64,000 bases of DNA from contig OW240918.1 of the NCBI GenBank assembly GCA_933207985.1, forward strand, positions 111,000,887 through 111,064,886, written 5' to 3'. Shown here piece by piece: positions 33,063 through 44,480 of the stretch. The position numbers and the translations under genes were made by a program. Positions within the stretch are counted from its first letter, which is position 1. Every line of letters begins with the position of its first letter. The notes below the pieces were generated by a model. The model saw only the letters and a list, made by a program, of their open reading frames with translations, made no database searches and was not told where the DNA came from. This DNA is from Pelobates cultripes (lineage: Eukaryota; Chordata; Amphibia; Anura; Pelobatidae).

Positions 33063-34014
33063 AATGCTCCTTTTCCCGTACGTTTGCCACAAGCTCCTGG
33101 AAGAGCCTGCTGGCCAGTCTCCTGCCCAAGCACTATGGGCCATGTAAAAGACAATGCCAGGTTACTGCAGTGGAGCCTGGTCCTACAACCATAAGACTTT
33201 TGCATTCATTATAGACCCGGTAAGAAAAATGGGAATGCTGACGGGTTATCACGACAGACAGAACTGGAAAAGTGATTTGTGAGTACTCCCCAGGACATCC
33301 CCAAGTAGATCCGTTGAGATCAGACTGTGTATGCCGGCTTGTGGTTAAGGGGGAGCTGTGTGGCAGAACTACTACTCATTCTTATGTTCTTCCCCCTTGT
33401 TCACAAATCATGTTTGGGCTTGATTAGAAAATTGTGCTTGCCCCATTCTGAATGTAATAGAAATGAGGCTTAGTTATTCATCTGTGGGTAAGTGTTAGTG
33501 TCTCTTTAATATGATACTGGAGCACAGGGGTTTTCTTGAGGGCTGATGACTTCATATAAAACCTTATCTAGGAGGAAATCAGGACATATGGCAAGTGAGA
33601 GAGTTAGTTTATACTGAAGCCAGACTTCCAGGCCACTTGTGTGTGACATCTCACACCTTGCAGAGTGGCTCAGTTGGAGTCCCAGCTTCAAAGAGGAATT
33701 TCAATTGTAAATTCCGACCACCCATGCAATCAAATTAGACCCTTTTGAAAATGTAATTTTGGACTGTTTTAGAATATTGTATATTTTTCTTTAGAGGATC
33801 CTGGGAGGAAAAGCCCTGTATTATTGTATGGGAGATCCCATGTAGGGGTATGTGCATAAAAGCTGTGTGTGTTCCAAAAAACCTCAGTTGACTCCCAGGA
33901 CTATGTTTCGTCTGGTTACTGGGGAATGGGTATTTACTTGTGCTGATGGTTCCAGAGTGGCTGAAGGAAGGTAATAGCGGAGGTAACCAGTCGGGTTACC
34001 CGTGGTCCGCAACA

Positions 34015-34170
34015 GAGGAGACACATGGAGCGGATGAGGGATAAGACACATAGAGGAAAAGGAGGGCAGGGGAGACACATGGAGGGGAGGGAAGGGGGGG
34101 AGGAGAGACACATGAAGGAGAGAGGAGGTGGATGAGACACATGGAGGGGCTGTGGGAGGATAAGATACAC
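34015..34170. repeat. Minisatellite GAGACACATGGAGGGGAGG (site 2)
   Basis: The same unit as at 32935-33062 occurs about six times here. Both sites are near GCTTGCAAAGGCTG-type and TTTGCAAGCT-type words (32580-32612 and 34255-34302), so they appear to be two copies of one repeat. Confidence 0.75.
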
Positions 34171-35519
34171 TGGGGGATGAGACATGCAGAATTAGAATAG
34201 AAACAGAGGCTTCTCTATGAGACTGAACGACACTTCTGGTGAAAAAGGAGAGGGCTTACGAAGGCTGTAGTCACAAGAACTGCAGGGTTTGCAAGCTGTT
34301 TTAGACTATACCCCCAAAATGTATGCATGTAGTCATCAGTATATCTACTGATTTAAAAAAAATATATAATTTTTTTTAACATATCTTTTATTATTTTTGT
34401 CATTTATCACGCATGTCAGCACAGGTTTACAGTGGGATAAACGGTGACAGACACGCTTGGAAAAATATATTTGAAGTGTGAAGTGTTCCTTTAATGGTGA
34501 GGAGGGGATAGTCTATAGGTGGTGGGAATAGCCCCAGTTTTTGTCAAACTACTACCAAATATATATGTTGGCAAAACAATGTTCTGAAGTGTCACTTTAA
34601 AAACAAATGTGTGTGTGAGTAATAGCACTCTTGGGAATCTGCAACCACTATAGCTTTTTTACCATAATATACTTGATATTTTGTCTCATTAAAAATTCAT
34701 TTATATTGGGGGGGACGGGGTGTAGGTAAGAAAAGATTAGGTTAACTACGCAACTTAAAAAAATACAAATAATTACATTTCCCATTTAATAATATTTATC
34801 ATAAAATAATTATTTTTCATTCAATAACTTAACTGCTAAATGCACCTCAAACTTGAGAAATGTGTTTCATTACTGAGCACCAGATGTAGCTTCTGCAGTT
34901 GGCCTTTCATCTATGCGAAGGATAAATGATATCACATTAGTAAAACAGTATGCTAAGAAGGATTGGATTTTATTGTGAGGTAATGCCAGCAGATTCTAAA
35001 TGTATTTTTATAGCTCACAAAAATAGATATTTTATCTTTGCATCATTAGGCTGATTAAGGAGAGCATGGTAAATTCTCTCAACATAAGTGGTGCTAATCA
35101 TATCAAACTATTTAAATTGTGTGGTTTCAATGTGGCAAAATGAGCAAAGACTTAAATTACATCCATAAATCTGATGGAGCGAGAAACAATAAAATCTGAA
35201 ATTTTCAAAGTGGGTTGGAAAAAAGTCTGAATTTTAAAAAGGACACATTTTTATTTATAAGCAATTAAACTAAGAGAAAAATGAAATTTCCCAAGTAATT
35301 GGTTTTAGATGGTTTATGTGCATATATTATAAAGGTAGGCATCTGTGTGATAAATAGCCTTGTAATTGTATCAATGGTTTTCAAAATAAAATCTGCTTTG
35401 CGCAGATCTTTTTCTTTACATTCATTCTGCTTCCATCCAGCTCTTAATTTATAATGCATCTGGCCTGTATTCTCCCGCCACTTCCCAGAAACATTCGTGG
35501 CTTAAAGTAAACACTATAG
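34171..35519. other. Intron sequence, no element recognised
   Basis: AT-rich sequence with no supportable gene or repeat boundary. Confidence 0.5.
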
Positions 35520-35520
35520 C

Positions 35521-35632
35521 AGGGATAGGCAACCTACTGTACTCCATATGTTGTGGACTACATCCCCCATCATGCTCCTACACCAATAATGCTGGCAAAG
35601 CATCATTGGGAGGTGTAGTCCACTATAGGGTC
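35521..35632. mobile_element. hAT-type MITE fragment
   Basis: It begins CAGGGATAGGCAACCTACTG and includes GGACTACATCCCCCATCATG and AGGTGTAGTCCACTA. The same sequence family forms the ends of the element at 60079-61310. The right TIR is missing. Confidence 0.7.
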
Positions 35633-35737
35633 TGTGACACGAATGTTGTCCTGGCACTAATGTGATAAACTAACTACTTAGGTGGTCACCATCCCACCCC
35701 CTTTTTCCCTCTCAAAAAGGTATTTAACTGATCTGTA

Positions 35738-36662
35738 TTTGTTAGGCTGGAAAAATCATCACGGGTATTGACCTGAGTGTAGTCGCGGGAACCACCAGTG
35801 CAGATTTCCACACTGGGAATATAGCAGCCGGTGGTGTGAACCTCGTCTGGGGATCAGGAGGGATTTTGTTCCACTCCTCTTTGCAGATCCTCTCCAAGTC
35901 ATTAAGATTTCGAGGCTGACATTTGGAAACTCGAACCTTCAGCTCCCTCCACAGATTATCTATGGGATTATGCCACTCCACGAGCTTAATGTGTTTCTTC
36001 TTGAGCCACTCCTTTGTTGCATTGGCTGTGTGTTTTGGGTCATTGTCAGGCTGGTTCTCACCCAAGATTTGACAGTTCATGGCCCTGTTCATCGTCCCTT
36101 TGATGCAGTGCAGTTTTCCTGTCCCCTTAGCAGAAATAAACCCCAAAGCATAATATTTCCACCTTCATGTTTGACGGTGGGGATGGTGTTCTTGGGGTCA
36201 TAGGCAGCATTCCTCCTCCTGCTGTCCTTTATACAAAGCTGATTGGCGATGGTCTTGTAGTCCATTCCAGCCTTGTGTAGGTCTACAATCTTGTCCCTGA
36301 CATCCTCGATTGATTGATTGCTTCTGTGGAACGGTGTCTTTTATACAGGTAATGAATTGAGATAAGGAGCCCTCCCTTTAAGAGAGGGCTCCTAATTTCA
36401 GCTCGTTACCTGTATAAAAGACACCTGGGAGACAGAAATCTTGCTGATTGATAGGGGATCAAATATGTATTTCACTCATTGACAGGCCAATCAGGCAATT
36501 TATAACTTTTTTGACATACTTTTTTCTGGATTTTTTTTTTTGTTATTCTTTCTCTCACTGTTAAAACACACCTACCATTACAATTATAAACAGATCATTT
36601 ATTTTTCAGTGGACAAACGTTCAAAATCAGCAGGGGATCAAATACTTTTTTCCCTCACTGTA
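35738..36662 (-). pseudogene. Tc1-like transposon with deleted transposase
   Basis: On the minus strand the frame at 35742-36146 reads [40 protein letters not shown] and [18 protein letters not shown], the C-terminal half of a Tc1 transposase. The usual SPDLNP segment before the last catalytic residue is deleted. CAGTGAGGGAAAAAAGTATT at its 5' end (36642-36661) is the terminal inverted repeat. The region coding the N-terminal domains is missing and a large hairpin (36333-36425) lies there. It is a non-autonomous, dead copy of a subfamily different from the Tc1 fragment at 7161-7952. Confidence 0.9.
36333..36425. repeat. 44-bp-arm hairpin inside the Tc1 copy
   Basis: GGTGTCTTTTATACAGGTAA on the left pairs with its inverse TTACCTGTATAAAAGACACC on the right, with further pairing towards the centre (AGGAGCCCTCCC ... 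GAGAGGGCTCCT). Confidence 0.85.
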
Positions 36663-36984
36663 TGCCGAGGACGGTCTGTCACTGCAGACCTCTGTACCCT
36701 TCAGCCCATGCTGGCCCAGAATTGTGCCCAGAAATGCTCAAAGGCCCACTGGATCCTCTCCTCACAGCGGGCCAGTGCCGGTTTGGCGGCCATATTGGAA
36801 CGCGGCCTCAAGTGTTGTCAGATTCAAGAGGTCACTAATAGAGGCTCAAATGGTAGGTTTGCCACAGAAAAGTCAGGTGTAGTACTCGAAAAATTAATAT
36901 AAGGTGCTTGTTGAGGAGCTCTAGTTGTGTGCGTCTGCCTCGGGCCCCCGATTCTGATTTTGTATGTCACCTTCAGGACTTTTT

Positions 36985-37424
36985 TTACTCTTCTAACTTC
37001 TGATTTACTCTATCCAATCATGAGGACAGTTTTGTGCCCAGAAATCCACACTGTACAGCACTGACATTCAGTGTCTCCACAATCTGCTTTGAGAAACTGA
37101 ACTTTCCTCATAGAGATGCATTCATTCATTGCATGAGGAGATGCTGATTGGCAAGGGCATTTGGTTTCATTCCTGGTCTGCTTCTTGGCTGAGATAATCA
37201 GAATTAATCATCTTCAGCCAATCCAATGCTTTCCTATGGGATGAGATCATCACTTCTTATGATGCCAGCCAAGGAGGCAGATCAATGGCAAAGCCAGCAC
37301 CAGCAAACTGGAATAAAGTTAAGACCTGACTCTGCAATGGGGGGCAGAGGGGCTACATAGTTTTTTTAACACTATAGGGTTAGGAATACATGTTTGTGTT
37401 CCTGACCCTATAGTGCTCCTTTAA
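36985..37424. mobile_element. T2-type MITE, right end preserved
   Basis: The right end CCTGACCCTATAGTGCTCCT meets TTAA at 37421-37424. A subterminal hairpin pairs CTATAGGGTTAGGAA with TTCCTGACCCTATAG. The left end is not clear, so the start is approximate. Confidence 0.6.
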
Positions 37425-38306
37425 TCAAAGTTGCCCTGAAATCCATCTCGATATGAAAGACAATCAGATTCAAAAGGTATGGAATTGTACTATATAATTT
37501 GTATATCAAGTGGATTCCACATTCATTTCAAGATATCAGTATATGAGTCACAGAGGAAAGAGCCCAGCTAACACCTATCCACGTAATCCTTACTCTGCTA
37601 TAGCTTAATGGGTTTGCTGCATTTGCTGAAAGAGACAGTGATCACACTGGAGCTATACATGCATGTGTCAAACTACCTGTATTTTCCATGCAAATTGAGT
37701 TGCTTTGGGAATAAGGGCTTCTTCTAAGGCTAAATGCAATTCCTATATATTTTCTTTTAACCATATTATTATTCTGCTTTCTATTACATGACAAAATAGT
37801 TTTTTTTAATTTAAAATGTAACATTTGAGATCGGTGTTTGTATGAGGTTTGGTTATGACCCACACTTTTAAAAGTGAATTTAAAATTTAAGGTCAATATA
37901 GTAAACTGGAAATATCCTCCAAGTCAGCTATGCTTCCAGTTTAGATACTTTGGCTTAAAAGTTGACATTTACTTTGTATTCTCACGTTAGTGAATAACCC
38001 CGATAAAGTCGTTCTAGACACAGATTTGTTTTTTCTGGCTTTTAATAAGATCTGATCTAAACACAATAACCCCCCACACCACCCCATAAGAAAAGTAATA
38101 CAAAATAAAACAAACAACTGCATTTCTATATACAATAGGGTGGTTAAACAAACAAATGTAACATGAAAGCTTTTACTTGAGTTGGTTTGATGATATTGCA
38201 GCGATATATCGTGCACGGGTTGTTTATATATACATGTTGATCCATTGCTCTAGATTGAGATATTAATTGAGATATCAGAATATAACTTAGACCCAATATG
38301 CAAAAC
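37425..38306. other. Intron sequence, no element recognised
   Basis: AT-rich sequence with no supportable gene or repeat boundary. Confidence 0.5.
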
Positions 38307-38570
38307 TTAAAGGAATACTATAGTGCCAGGAAAACAAACTCGTTTTCCTGGCACTATAGGGTTATTAGGTCTCCCCCCTCCCTCGGAACCCCCCTCCCGC
38401 TGGGCTGAAGGGGTTAAAACCCCTGTCTGGGAGACAGCCACCAGAGACTGGATTAACCATCAGTGTAAACTGATGCAGGGTTTCAGCTGCAGGGTTAAAA
38501 CTAGGGGGGCCTGGCACCCAGACCACTTCATTGAGCTGAAGTGGTCTGGGTGCCTATAGTGGTCCTTTAA
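38307..38570. mobile_element. Complete T2/Kolobok-type MITE, 264 bp
   Basis: It runs from TTAAAGGAATACTATAGTG (38307) to CCTATAGTGGTCCTTTAA (38570) with intact TTAA on both sides. It has two hairpins, CTATAGTGCCAGGAAAAC pairing with GTTTTCCTGGCACTATAG at the left end and CCAGACCACTTCA...TGAAGTGGTCTGG at the right. It is the reference for the partial copies at 6619, 20311, 53825 and 54931. Confidence 0.85.
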
Positions 38571-39940
38571 GTTAACAAATAAAATACAACCTGAATACTG
38601 AAGCATATTACTAGACTTTAGTATTGCCGGATTTAATGCTGATAATATAGAATGGTACAGGCCTAGGTCAGGGAGTCAGAGAGTACATAAACGGTAAGGC
38701 TAGCCAGATTTCAAGGAATACAGAAGGAAAAATACAAGGTACAAGCCGGAGTCAAAATACAACAGAATCAATCATTATAACACGCCTTCGGATAACCACA
38801 AGGGAAACCACGACAGGGCATTTAAAAAAGGTTTCAAATTAGCTTAAATAGCCCTTGGAGGGCAAGGAAAGGTTATCTGCATGTGACATCAGAACATACG
38901 AGCGCAATGGTTGCGCGACGAAGCACGCTAGCATTAATTATCAGGGTGGAGACTTCGGAGCCATATGAGGGCTCCATTTGTTAGCACCCGGTGTCTGTTA
39001 GAATGCCGGAGGACAGCGAGGCAGAGAAGAAGGAAGTGCGACACCTCTGGTATTGATACAAGCTGCACCGGAACGAGGCTAGCAGGCACAGTGACACATA
39101 TTTGTATCTACCTTTTTATATTTTACCAATCTTTTTATCTTTAAGTTGGTGTAAAAATTGTTGTAAGGTATGTAGCGGTAATTTTAAAGCAGTTAGTCAA
39201 ATAAGAAAAGAAGCACCAATCAAAAACAAATTAACAAACAAATACAACACCCTATTTAATAATATGATACAAAGTAACTTTCAATGGCTTTCACAGAAAT
39301 ACTTTCAAATCAAATACAAAATGTACTATAGACTGGATTAATAAATAATAAGTAAAGAGAGGGCACTAATGGGGTGAAAGATTTTGTTGCCGTGGTAGCA
39401 GAAAATTATCTTTTATGTGTTTTTAAAGTTTAAATTATTTGGTAAAGAACGAAATGACAGATGTGCCATTTTCTTCACTCAGCATGCAAGAGCACACAAT
39501 TCGTGTTTTGTCTAGGTGGAACAACAACAGATCATCAAAAGGCTTTAACATATGTTACCTTTCTAACACTGTTAAACACCAACAACTGTTAGTATGTCTA
39601 TGTATCAGTTGCTATTCTGGTGTGTAATGTTTCTAATGTATTAGTTTAGTGGAACAAACATATATGGAACTTGCACATTTGTGATTTGAGCATCCCCCCC
39701 AAGTCTCAGTTATTTGTGGGGATTCTGATTATTTTTGTCGAAATCCACCAGGACGACCGATCAGCTTAAATGAGGCAGCTGGTGGTGTTCTTACTGATAG
39801 TGAGAATGATATACATATTCATTGCTCGCTGTCCTTGTTAGTACTATGTTTCTCTTTATCGGTCTCTTCAGTTCCAACCAAGCAGCTTAGACTGCAAGTA
39901 GGGCAGGATTTACCCTCCTCTGTCCCAATGCAAGTTTCCT
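38571..39940. other. Intron sequence, no element recognised
   Basis: AT-rich sequence with no supportable gene or repeat boundary. Confidence 0.5.
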
Positions 39941-40020
39941 TTAACCGCTTAAGGACCAAACTTCTGGAATAAAAGGGAATCATGACATGTCACACATGTC
40001 ATGTGTCCTTAAGAGGTTAA
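39941..40020. mobile_element. 80-bp palindromic MITE
   Basis: It starts TTAACCGCTTAAGGACC and ends TCCTTAAGAGGTTAA, with an inner hairpin ATGACATGTCACACATGTCAT. TTAA at both outer edges suggests a very short TTAA-targeting element. Confidence 0.75.
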
Positions 40021-40302
40021 AGAATCCCCCCTCCCTATATTATATAAATATTGTGGGTGTATGTAATTAAATGGATGTGACCAGTCTGGCGTCTTTGTGT
40101 GAATGTAACTAGCTTGGGGTAAAATTAAATGATGAATGTGACTAGGTAGGTAGCTGTATTATAGGTTGGACACGGATGAGAGAAGGTGGATATGTGTGGG
40201 GGAGCCTGTTTGTGGTTTTGTATGTTAGTGGGAATGCTATTTGAGGGATTACGTGTTTACAGGTGTTTTTTTGCTGTGTTGCATTTGTAGGCTACTTGTA
40301 GT
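40021..40302. other. GT-rich sequence split by the LTR element
   Basis: Loose GTATGTGTGTGAATG-type words continue on the other side of the LTR element at 43800-44270, so the retrotransposon inserted into an existing GT-rich region. The last five bases (40298-40302, GTAGT) are the target duplication. Confidence 0.6.
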
Positions 40303-41232
40303 TGTAACGGATCGCCTGGCACCCCGACTGGGTACCTCCGTTAAAGGATGCTCCTAGCGCTTCCTGAGGACTCCAAGCACTGCAGCAGACACCACAACCA
40401 CCGAACCGGAGAAGCATATGAATCCTCTCAAGCATATGAATGCTGTAGACAGTTGAATAGGAACCATACGAATAGGTTTACTCTCCTAGCAGTCAAACTG
40501 GAACAGCATACAATAAATCCTTCCCCCAATAATGAGACGACACTTCACTTTGAGGGTTAAAACAGGAACTCCCTGTACTGTCACATGCAGTCTCTTTTAT
40601 TCCCAATCCACAAACATAGTACAGCCCACAGGGCGTTACAAAACAACCAATCACATCACAGTTACATCCCACATATTCCCTCCCCTTATCCTAAGAGGAA
40701 ACTCAATTATACATACAGTTAAAACATACTTTCTACCCAACTTTCATAACTCCAAAACCATACATCACATTCACATAAAATTACATATTCACAATCAATC
40801 CATTCAGGGGAACAACATATTCAAAAATGGCACAAATCAGACAAGGGGTTCAAAAGTTAGTAAAAAGTCCTTTGTGACTAAATGAAGCATGGCTTTCTGG
40901 CCCAAACCAGTTTCAGAGCCTTCTATCCTGGAGATAAGTAATTCAATTATCTCCCAGGACAGACACAGACTCCATTAAGCACATGGTTGCAAAAAGACAC
41001 AAAACACTTTAAAATACATAAATTCACCTTTACACATAACACACAGACATTTCACATATCCCCAGATAGCTGGGATCTGAGTGCACATTATTAGATGAAT
41101 GGCACTCAGATCACACAAATAAGCCTTTCTGCAGGGGAAATAAACGGTTTAACCTGCAGGGCCATAGTCCAAAGGGAGCAGGCGAGCAACCAGGCTTCTC
41201 CAGTTCACAGTGGCGAGGTTGGTTTCGCCACA
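40303..41232 (-). repeat. 3' LTR of the non-autonomous element
   Basis: Same length as the 5' LTR and nearly identical. Directly upstream in the sense orientation is the polypurine tract. Confidence 0.9.
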
Positions 41233-41244
41233 CTTCTCCCCTTT
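41233..41244 (-). other. Polypurine tract
   Basis: On the minus strand AAAGGGGAGAAG directly precedes the 3' LTR, the expected primer for plus-strand cDNA. Confidence 0.8.
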
Positions 41245-42728
41245 ACCAACTAGACTAACAGGGTATCTGACCTCCTGCCGGTCAGTGCCCTGGTTAGTCC
41301 AGCAACCCACCCACAAAACAGAAACAGCAGTACAGCCCACCCACAATAACTGGTTACTACACCTGGGTAGAGGAGAACTTTGTCCATGTCCAGGTGCCTC
41401 ACCACGACTGTGTGGGCAACTGTTAGGCTGCCTTGGTGGGTTGCTGAGTGGGCAGAGACCAGCGGTACTCTGCCCTGATGACAGTGCTACCACGGAAGTA
41501 GCCTGGTGGGAGCCTGGTTGTGGGAGGGAGAGACCGACTGTCTCCCCTCCGGATACAGCGCTCTGTGGCTGGGGAACAGGACTGACTGTCCCTACCCCTT
41601 GTGCTGTAAGTGCAGAGACTACAGTCCCATTTGCACTGTTGGGGGGTGTAACATCTCCCCTTGCTGGGTTAGGCTGCCGCTGGAGAGAGGGTGTAACAAG
41701 CTCCTCTCTCTGAACTGTAAACTGCCGCTGGGGAGAAGGGGTATCAGGCTCCTCTCCCTGACACTCTCTCTGCTGGTGGAGAGGGGGACCAGCTGTCTCC
41801 CCTTTCATTATTTTGTCCTGTGGTTGGGGTGCGAGACTGACGGTCTCTGCTCCCTGCAGGACACTCTGCCGCTGGGGAGGAAGGACTGCACCTTCAGCTC
41901 CCTGGGGTACACACTGCCGCTGGGGAGGAAGGACTGCACCTTCAGCTCCCTGGGTACACACTGCCGCTGGGGAGGAAGGACTGCACCTTCAGCTCCCTGG
42001 GTACACACTGCCGCTGGGGAGGAAGGACTGCACCTTCAGCTCCCTGGGATACACACTGCTGCTGGGGAGGAAGGACTGCACCTTCAGCTCCCTGGGATAT
42101 ACACTGCCGCTGGGGAGGAAGGACGGCACCTTCAGCTCCCTGGGGTACACACTGCTGCTGGGGAGGAAGGACGGCACCTTCAGCTCCCTGGGGTACACAC
42201 TGCCGCTGGGGAGGAAGGACGGCACCTTCAGCTCCCTGGGTTACACACTGCCGCTGGGGAGGAAGGACTGTACCTTCAGCTCCCTGGGGTACACACTGCC
42301 GCTGGGGAGGAAGGACGGCACCTTCAGCTCCCTGGGATACACACTGCCGCTGGGGAGGAAGGACTGCACCTTCAGCTCCCTGGGATACACACTGCCGCTG
42401 GGGAGGAAGGACTGCACCTTCAGCTCCCTGGGATACACACTGCCGCTGGGGAGGAAGGACTGCACCTTCAGCTCCCTGGGATACACACTGCCTGGGGAGG
42501 AAGGACGGCACCTTCAGCTCCCTGGGACACACACTGCCGCTGGGGAGGAAGGACGACACCTTCAGCTCCCTGGGACTCCTTTTTGACCAAATCTACTAGA
42601 GATTGCAGGTATTCTCCTACTAGTTTCCTGGCGAGCTGCACGGCTCTCTCTGGGGGGTTGGGTCCAAAGGTAAACAGCACCTCATTAACCTCTCTGTCAA
42701 ACTCCTCCTGAGTGTAGTCATACGCCAT
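41233..42728 (-). CDS. Internal protein with 16-residue tandem repeats
   Basis: The frame starts ATG at 42728 and reads MAYDYTQEEFDREVNEVLFT, then RAVQLARKLVGEYLQSLVDL, an acidic and hydrophobic N-terminal segment of ~52 residues placed where gag begins. It then runs into tandem units QGAEGAVLPPQRQCVS. Most DNA units are 48 bp and keep frame, but units near 41950-42010 are 47 bp and one near 42490 is 45 bp, so this copy is frameshifted. The C-terminal part (41233-41860) is Pro/Gln-rich and ends with WVGCWTNQGTDRQEVRYPV close to the polypurine tract. I recognise no enzyme domain. It may be a gag start fused to a terminal accessory region after loss of pol. Function unknown. Confidence 0.5.
41867..42576. 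repeat. 48-bp minisatellite, about 15 units
   Basis: The unit starts CACTGCCGCTGGGGAGGAAG and continues GACTGCACCTTCAGCTCCCT plus GGGATACA. About 15 copies are present. Variants alternate GACTGCACC and GACGGCACC, CCGCTG and CTGCTG. Open frames exist on both strands because the unit is a multiple of three. Confidence 0.95.
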
Positions 42729-42850
42729 GCTTGCTCTGCTGAAGTTAGTTCTTTTGTAGATAGGGTCGCTGTACGGGTACTAGCGTTGCCCTCAATTTGT
42801 AAATCCACGAACTGTGTCTCCGAGCTGCTTTACCTCGCACTAGGACGCCA

Positions 42851-42868
42851 TCCCACCGCTTGCCACCA
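42851..42868 (-). other. Primer-binding site
   Basis: On the minus strand TGGTGGCAAGCGGTGGGA begins one base after the 5' LTR. TGG is the complement of a tRNA CCA end. I do not assign the tRNA. Confidence 0.7.
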
Positions 42869-42869
42869 A

Positions 42870-43799
42870 TGTAACGGATCGCCTGGCACCCCGACTGGGT
42901 ACCTCCGTTGAAGGATGCTCCTAGCGCTTCCTGAGGACTCCAAGCACTCTGGCAGACACCACAATCACCGAACCGGAGAAACATATGAATCCTCTCAAGC
43001 ATATGAATGCTGTAGACAGTTGAATAGGAACCATACGAATAGGTTTACTCTCCTAGCAGTCAAACTGGAACAGCATACAATAAATCCTTCCCCCAATAAT
43101 GAGACGACACTTCACTTTGAGGGTTAAAACAGGAACTCCCTGTACTGTCACATACAGTCTCTTTTATTCCCAATCCACAAACATAGTACAGCCCACAGGG
43201 CGTTACAAAACAACCAATCACATCACAGTTACATCCCACATATTCCCTCCCCTTATCCTGAGAGGAAACTCAATTATACATACAGTTAAAACATACTTTC
43301 TACCCAACTTTCATAACTCCAAAACCATACATCACATTCACATAAAATTACATATTCACAATCAATCCATTCAGGGGAACAACATATTCAAAAATGGCAC
43401 AAATCAGACAAGGGGTTCAAAAGTTAGTAAAAAGTCCTTTGTGACTAAATGAAGCATGGCTTTCTGGCCCAAACCAGTTTCAGAGCCTTCTATCCTGGAG
43501 ATAAGTAATTCAATTATCTCCCAGGACAGACACAGACTCCATTAAGCACATGGTTGCAAAAAGACACAAAACACTTTAAAATACATAAATTCACCTTTAC
43601 ACATAACACACAGACATTTCACATATCCCCAGATAGCTGGGATCTGAGTGCACATTATTAGATGAATGGCACTCAGATCACACAAATAAGCCTTTCTGCA
43701 GGGGAAATAAACGGTTTAACCTGCAGGGCCATAGTCCAAAGGGAGCAGGCGAGCAACCAGGCTTCTCCAGTTCACAGTGGCGAGGTTGGTTTCGCCACA
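42870..43799 (-). repeat. 5' LTR of the non-autonomous element
   Basis: In the sense orientation it begins TGTGGCGAAACC and ends CGATCCGTTACA. Its 3' edge directly abuts the primer-binding site. Open frames within the LTRs occur at identical places in both copies and are not genes. Confidence 0.9.
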
Positions 43800-43804
43800 G
43801 TAGT

Positions 43805-44480
43805 GTTGCTTGTTTCTGGGGATTTTGTTTGGAGGGTTGTGTGTGTGTGTGTGCGGGGGGGATGCTGCTTGTGTATGAGGGTGGGGAAGGCTGTATGCAG
43901 TGTTATGGGTGTAAGATGGAGGTTGTTGTAGGGTTGTGTGTGGATGGGTCTGTTTGCGATGTAGTATGTCTGTGTACATGTAAATAGGGACTGAATGTGG
44001 AAATGGCCTCTACTGTGTGTTTAGGAGGATTAAGGTTTTATTGTGTGTTTGGGAAGATAGGAGCTATAGTATGTGTGGGAGGAGAATTGCTGATGTAGTT
44101 TGTGTTTGTGGTAAATTGTAGTTGTAGTGTATGTATGCAGGGGTTAAGGGCTGTAGTGTGTGTTTCAGAGGAATCAGGACTGTTGTGTGTGTTGGGGTAG
44201 ATAAGCGTTTGTGTGTGTTGATGGGGAGATAGCAGCTGCTGTGTGGGGAGATGTACTGTGGAGGGGGAGAATCCTGCAAAGTAAATGTCTCATACAGATA
44301 CACACTCAAGTAAAAGCAGAAAAACACTCACAAATGCACTCATATGTTTAAAGTGACACAGACATGCACAGAGACACAACATACAAACTCATTCTTACAG
44401 ACATGAACTCAGTCATGCATCACATATAGGTGTTCACACACAGAGACACACACACCTACACAGTCATACACACAATAATA
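43805..44480. repeat. GT-rich then CA-rich degenerate repeat
   Basis: GT-rich words run to about 44260, then CA-rich ones (ACACAGAGACACA) to 44480. This is the continuation of the GT-rich tract at 40021-40302. Frames here are low-complexity. Confidence 0.7.

Larger units (their letters stand above)
40303..43799 (-). mobile_element. Young non-autonomous LTR retrotransposon
   Basis: Two 930-bp direct repeats (40303-41232 and 42870-43799), with TG...CA ends, enclose a 1637-bp interior. The target duplication GTAGT is perfect (40298-40302 and 43800-43804). By eye the LTRs differ at about eight positions, over 99% identity, so insertion was recent. The primer-binding site and polypurine tract place transcription on the minus strand. 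No protease, RT, RNase H or integrase is present, so it must rely on enzymes of a related autonomous element. Confidence 0.9.

Noticed and set aside
40348..40885. Duplicate frames of 70 and 117 codons at 40348-40885 and 42915-43452
   Set aside because: They are the same positions in the two LTRs and have no motif. Identity reflects LTR duplication, not gene conservation.
41506..42711. 401-codon plus-strand frame across the LTR element
   Set aside because: It is antisense to the primer-binding site and polypurine tract, and its length comes from the 48-bp unit being a multiple of three. The minus-strand frame has the better claim.
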